7,604 bases of DNA from CAYVJW01 sp964451885. GTDB taxonomy: Bacteria; Patescibacteriota; Gracilibacteria; UBA4473. Below are positions 6,601-7,604 of this stretch, one piece after another (the stretch's first letter is position 1; every line of letters begins with the position of its first letter). Position numbers and translations under genes: made by a program. Location of the stretch: positions 1 through 7,604 of the forward strand of contig CAYVJW010000082.1 in the NCBI GenBank assembly GCA_964451885.1, in the 5' to 3' direction. A model generated the notes under the pieces. That model was not told where the DNA came from, made no database searches, and saw nothing but the letters and a program-made list of their open reading frames with translations.

Positions 6601-6787
6601 AGGGATTTGGCAAAAAATAAACTACGCATCTTTATCTCATGTTCACGCCATATAAATTCCTAAAAAAGTCTCACAATATTACCCATTCGGTAAACTCAGG
6701 GTCTTTGACAATATTTCTCGATTTTTTATAAATTTATCTGACGCAAATCTGAGCGAATCTACGTACTTTATTTTTTGCCAAAACCCT
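6601..6787. repeat. 187-bp MITE-like block with 26-bp terminal inverted repeats
   Basis: The left arm 6601-6626 and right arm 6762-6787 are reverse complements at 24 of 26 positions; mismatches are 6605/6783 and 6622/6766. The shared core is TTTGGCAAAAAATAAA on the left and TTTATTTTTTGCCAAA on the right. The outer ends are AGGG and CCCT, as often seen at insertion-sequence ends. The 135-bp interior holds no ORF of note, a small hairpin TTACC-CATTC-GGTAA (6679-6693) and a good promoter. Size and layout fit a non-autonomous (MITE) element. I could not find clean target-site duplication: TGGTTA occurs on both sides (6595-6600, 6791-6796) but is offset by 4 nt on the right. A long-range RNA hairpin is the other reading. 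Confidence 0.65.
6705..6732 (+). promoter_or_regulatory. strong sigma-70-type promoter firing out of the inverted-repeat block
   Basis: TTGACA (6705-6710, perfect) and TATAAA (6727-6732, one mismatch) are separated by 16 nt. This is the best promoter match noted in the window. Transcription would begin near 6739 and run through the structured region 6861-7061. No convincing plus-strand protein gene follows, so the product would be a non-coding RNA, or an antisense RNA to the gene at 7072-7464 if it reads through. Confidence 0.55.
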
Positions 6788-6860
6788 AATTGGTTATAAA
6801 GCTTGAAAAATAGGAACTTAATCACATAATCATTTAACCATTTAACATCTTTTTCGTTAT

Positions 6861-7061
6861 TGGCTCCACAGCCTTTTCTGTTATTCGTTGTTCAAGTTTG
6901 AAAGCATTTTCTTGTCGATGTTTTTAAAATTGCTTCAGGTCTGAACGGTGAATGGGGAAAGTTGGCTGTGGAGCCAGGAGGGGACAGAGGCATGGTTTGT
7001 TGGAGATTTATTACCTCCCCCTGCTGGCCCCACAGCTTTCCGGAGCTATGAAGCCAGCAGG
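6861..7061. repeat. GC-rich four-arm structure with mutually exclusive pairings
   Basis: Four arms stand out from the AT-rich surroundings. A (TGGCTCCACAGCC, 6861-6873) pairs perfectly over 13 bp with B (GGCTGTGGAGCCA, 6964-6976). B (6965-6983) also pairs with C (7018-7036) at 17 of 19 positions around a 34-nt loop. C (7020-7028, CCTGCTGGC) also pairs perfectly over 9 bp with D (GCCAGCAGG, 7053-7061) around 24 nt. A and C are imperfect direct copies of each other, as are B and D. Only some pairings can form at once, as in transcription attenuators, but no U-tract follows on either strand, so this is not an intrinsic terminator. It may instead be a mobile-element end or a duplicated palindrome. 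Arm D ends 11 nt from the stop of the gene at 7072-7464. Confidence 0.7.
6891..6945. promoter_or_regulatory. pair of similar 12-bp palindromes, TTCARGTYTGAA
   Basis: TTCAAGTTTGAA (6891-6902) and TTCAGGTCTGAA (6934-6945) share the same palindromic consensus and are 43 bp apart centre to centre, about four helical turns. They lie inside the A-B loop of the four-arm structure. Two dimeric binding sites on one face of the helix are a plausible reading. The gap of only 2 nt between half-sites makes an RNA hairpin unlikely. Bound protein unknown. Confidence 0.4.
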
Positions 7062-7071
7062 AGGTGGGGAA

Positions 7072-7464
7072 TTATTGAGTGCCTTTTATGAGCCTGTTCC
7101 ATTCCATGGTTATTTTGGTTAATAAAATAATTTTTCCGTTATCTTTACTTTTAAAAGGAATTAATTTTTCGAGAAACAGCATTTCTTCCATTGTTGTTTC
7201 CGGATCTATATCCGGGTTTTTGCCGTTTAGCATTTCTTCATAAAAGTAGATATACCAGTCTATGATCAATATTGCGTTTTTTATATCTTCCAGATTAATT
7301 CCTAGGCTTTTTATTTCTTTAGAAGTTAGGATTTCTCTGGCTCTTTGCCATCTTTCAATCTGTCTTTCCGGGAATTTGATCATGATTGTCTCAAGATCGC
7401 GTTGTTTGGCTCTTGGGAATCTTGGGGCATCAGAATTTTCACTGGCTAAATGTAGGGAGTGCAT
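7072..7464 (-). CDS. hypothetical protein, 130 aa, no recognised family
   Basis: I do not recognise this protein. It is soluble, without signal peptide or membrane segment, and looks mainly helical. A charged N-terminal part (about 1-33) is followed by RQIERWQRAREILTSKEIKS (35-54), a hydrophobic/aromatic helix IDWYIYFYEEML (69-80), an acidic stretch and a final segment KIILLTKITMEWNRLI. The first 27 residues look unlike the rest; Met 28 (ATG at 7383) is an alternative start giving 103 aa. Neither start has a Shine-Dalgarno. The gene stands alone, facing away from the window's right edge. Immediately downstream lies the four-arm structured region, and just upstream a 17-bp palindrome (7484-7500) that could be its operator. 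The segment at 45-60 has a vague helix-turn-helix look, too weak to call a regulator. The frame is clean with ordinary composition, so it is probably a real gene. Confidence 0.65.
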   Translation of the reverse strand: MHSLHLASENSDAPRFPRAKQRDLETIMIKFPERQIERWQRAREILTSKEIKSLGINLEDIKNAILIIDWYIYFYEEMLNGKNPDIDPETTMEEMLFLEKLIPFKSKDNGKIILLTKITMEWNRLIKGTQ

Positions 7465-7483
7465 GTTAAGTTTATGTTGAAGA

Positions 7484-7500
7484 AAATAGACTGTCTATTT
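7484..7500. promoter_or_regulatory. 17-bp palindrome, operator candidate
   Basis: AAATAGAC (7484-7491), a central T, then GTCTATTT (7493-7500): perfect 8-bp arms. It sits 19 nt upstream of the ATG of the hypothetical gene. With a 1-nt centre it is a DNA palindrome rather than a hairpin, typical of a dimeric repressor site. No regulator gene in the window can be linked to it. Confidence 0.45.
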
Positions 7501-7547
7501 ATTATTTTTTCTAATCTTTGTGAAGCGAAAAATTCATTCCTGATACA

Positions 7548-7576
7548 CTAGTACACGAATGACCCAAGAAAGTCAA
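7548..7576 (-). promoter_or_regulatory. possible promoter for the hypothetical gene
   Basis: On the minus strand TTGACT (7576-7571) is followed after 17 nt by TACTAG (7553-7548). The -35 is good and the -10 poor (three of six). It would place the palindrome 7484-7500 in the transcribed leader. Weak call. Confidence 0.3.
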
Positions 7577-7604
7577 GTCTTTTTTTAAAAAATGTAAAGA
7601 AAAA

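Larger units (their letters stand above)
6580..6843. repeat. outer 13-bp inverted repeat built on a GGTTAAAT motif
   Basis: AAATGGTTAAATG (6580-6592) is the exact reverse complement of CATTTAACCATTT (6831-6843). The right arm lies in a tandem repeat of CATTTAAC (6831-6838, 6839-6846); the left continues into a second GGTTAA (6596-6601). The arms flank the 187-bp inverted-repeat block unevenly (8 nt on the left, 43 nt on the right). They are low in complexity, so may be independent of that block. Confidence 0.55.

Noticed and set aside
6901..6993. Minus-strand ORF of about 33 codons beginning at 6993
   Set aside because: Short, Pro/Ser-rich translation arising from arm B and its flank; no start signal and no family resemblance.
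6558..7071. SRP RNA, tmRNA, RNase P RNA or group II intron remnant
   Set aside because: I looked for their conserved core motifs and found none, so no known RNA family can be named.
7018..7075. C:D hairpin as an intrinsic terminator
   Set aside because: No run of T follows the stem on either strand, so the hairpin alone does not qualify.
6952..7122. Plus-strand ORF of 56 codons (ATG 6952, TAA 7120-7122) through the GC-rich arms
   Set aside because: It is explained by the GC-rich palindromes, which rarely contain stops, has no ribosome-binding site, is preceded directly by an in-frame TGA, and overlaps the end of the opposite-strand gene. The translation shows no recognisable motif.

Overview
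The window reads as ordinary bacterial chromosome, AT-rich and tightly packed, with five recognisable genes, one small membrane protein and one unrecognised gene. TGA is a true stop: priA ends in TGA exactly where the family's C-terminal motif ends (residues KVDIEPVSLL). This argues against the recoded (TGA = Gly) Gracilibacteria/Absconditabacteria. The AT-rich sequence, shortened HrcA and TruB, LapA-like protein and near absence of Shine-Dalgarno sites suggest a small-genome lineage such as the Candidate Phyla Radiation (Patescibacteria). That placement is inference and only moderately supported.

Left part (1-3713): hrcA (heat-shock repressor) and truB (tRNA pseudouridine-55 synthase) form a minus-strand pair separated by 2 nt. 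Divergent from them, after about 50 bp, is priA (replication-restart helicase). Middle part (3743-5264): a minus-strand pair of tig (trigger factor) and a small two-helix LapA-like membrane protein, convergent with priA. Trigger factor and HrcA both belong to proteostasis, but they are not in one operon. A 183-bp divergent region (5265-5447) then holds five tandem CAATTAA-type heptamers, a good minus-strand promoter for tig, a stranded Shine-Dalgarno-like sequence, two five-codon mini-ORFs and a perfect inverted repeat that covers the start codon of the next gene.

That next gene (5448-6557, plus) encodes a secreted protein with two tandem staphylococcal-nuclease-like domains. Both have lost the catalytic residues, but each keeps a likely disulfide pair.

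The 514-bp stretch 6558-7071 has no credible gene but is dense in structure. It holds a 187-bp MITE-like block with 26-bp terminal inverted repeats and a strong outward-facing promoter inside it, two matching 12-bp palindromes, and a GC-rich set of four arms (A, B, C, D) in which A:B, B:C and C:D can each pair. This promoter plus mutually exclusive hairpins is the most unusual item here and could be a structured RNA, an attenuator-like element or a mobile-element relic.

The right end holds an unrecognised 130-aa minus-strand gene with a 17-bp palindrome just upstream of its start. I see no rRNA, tRNA, CRISPR array, intact insertion sequence or convincing intrinsic terminator.
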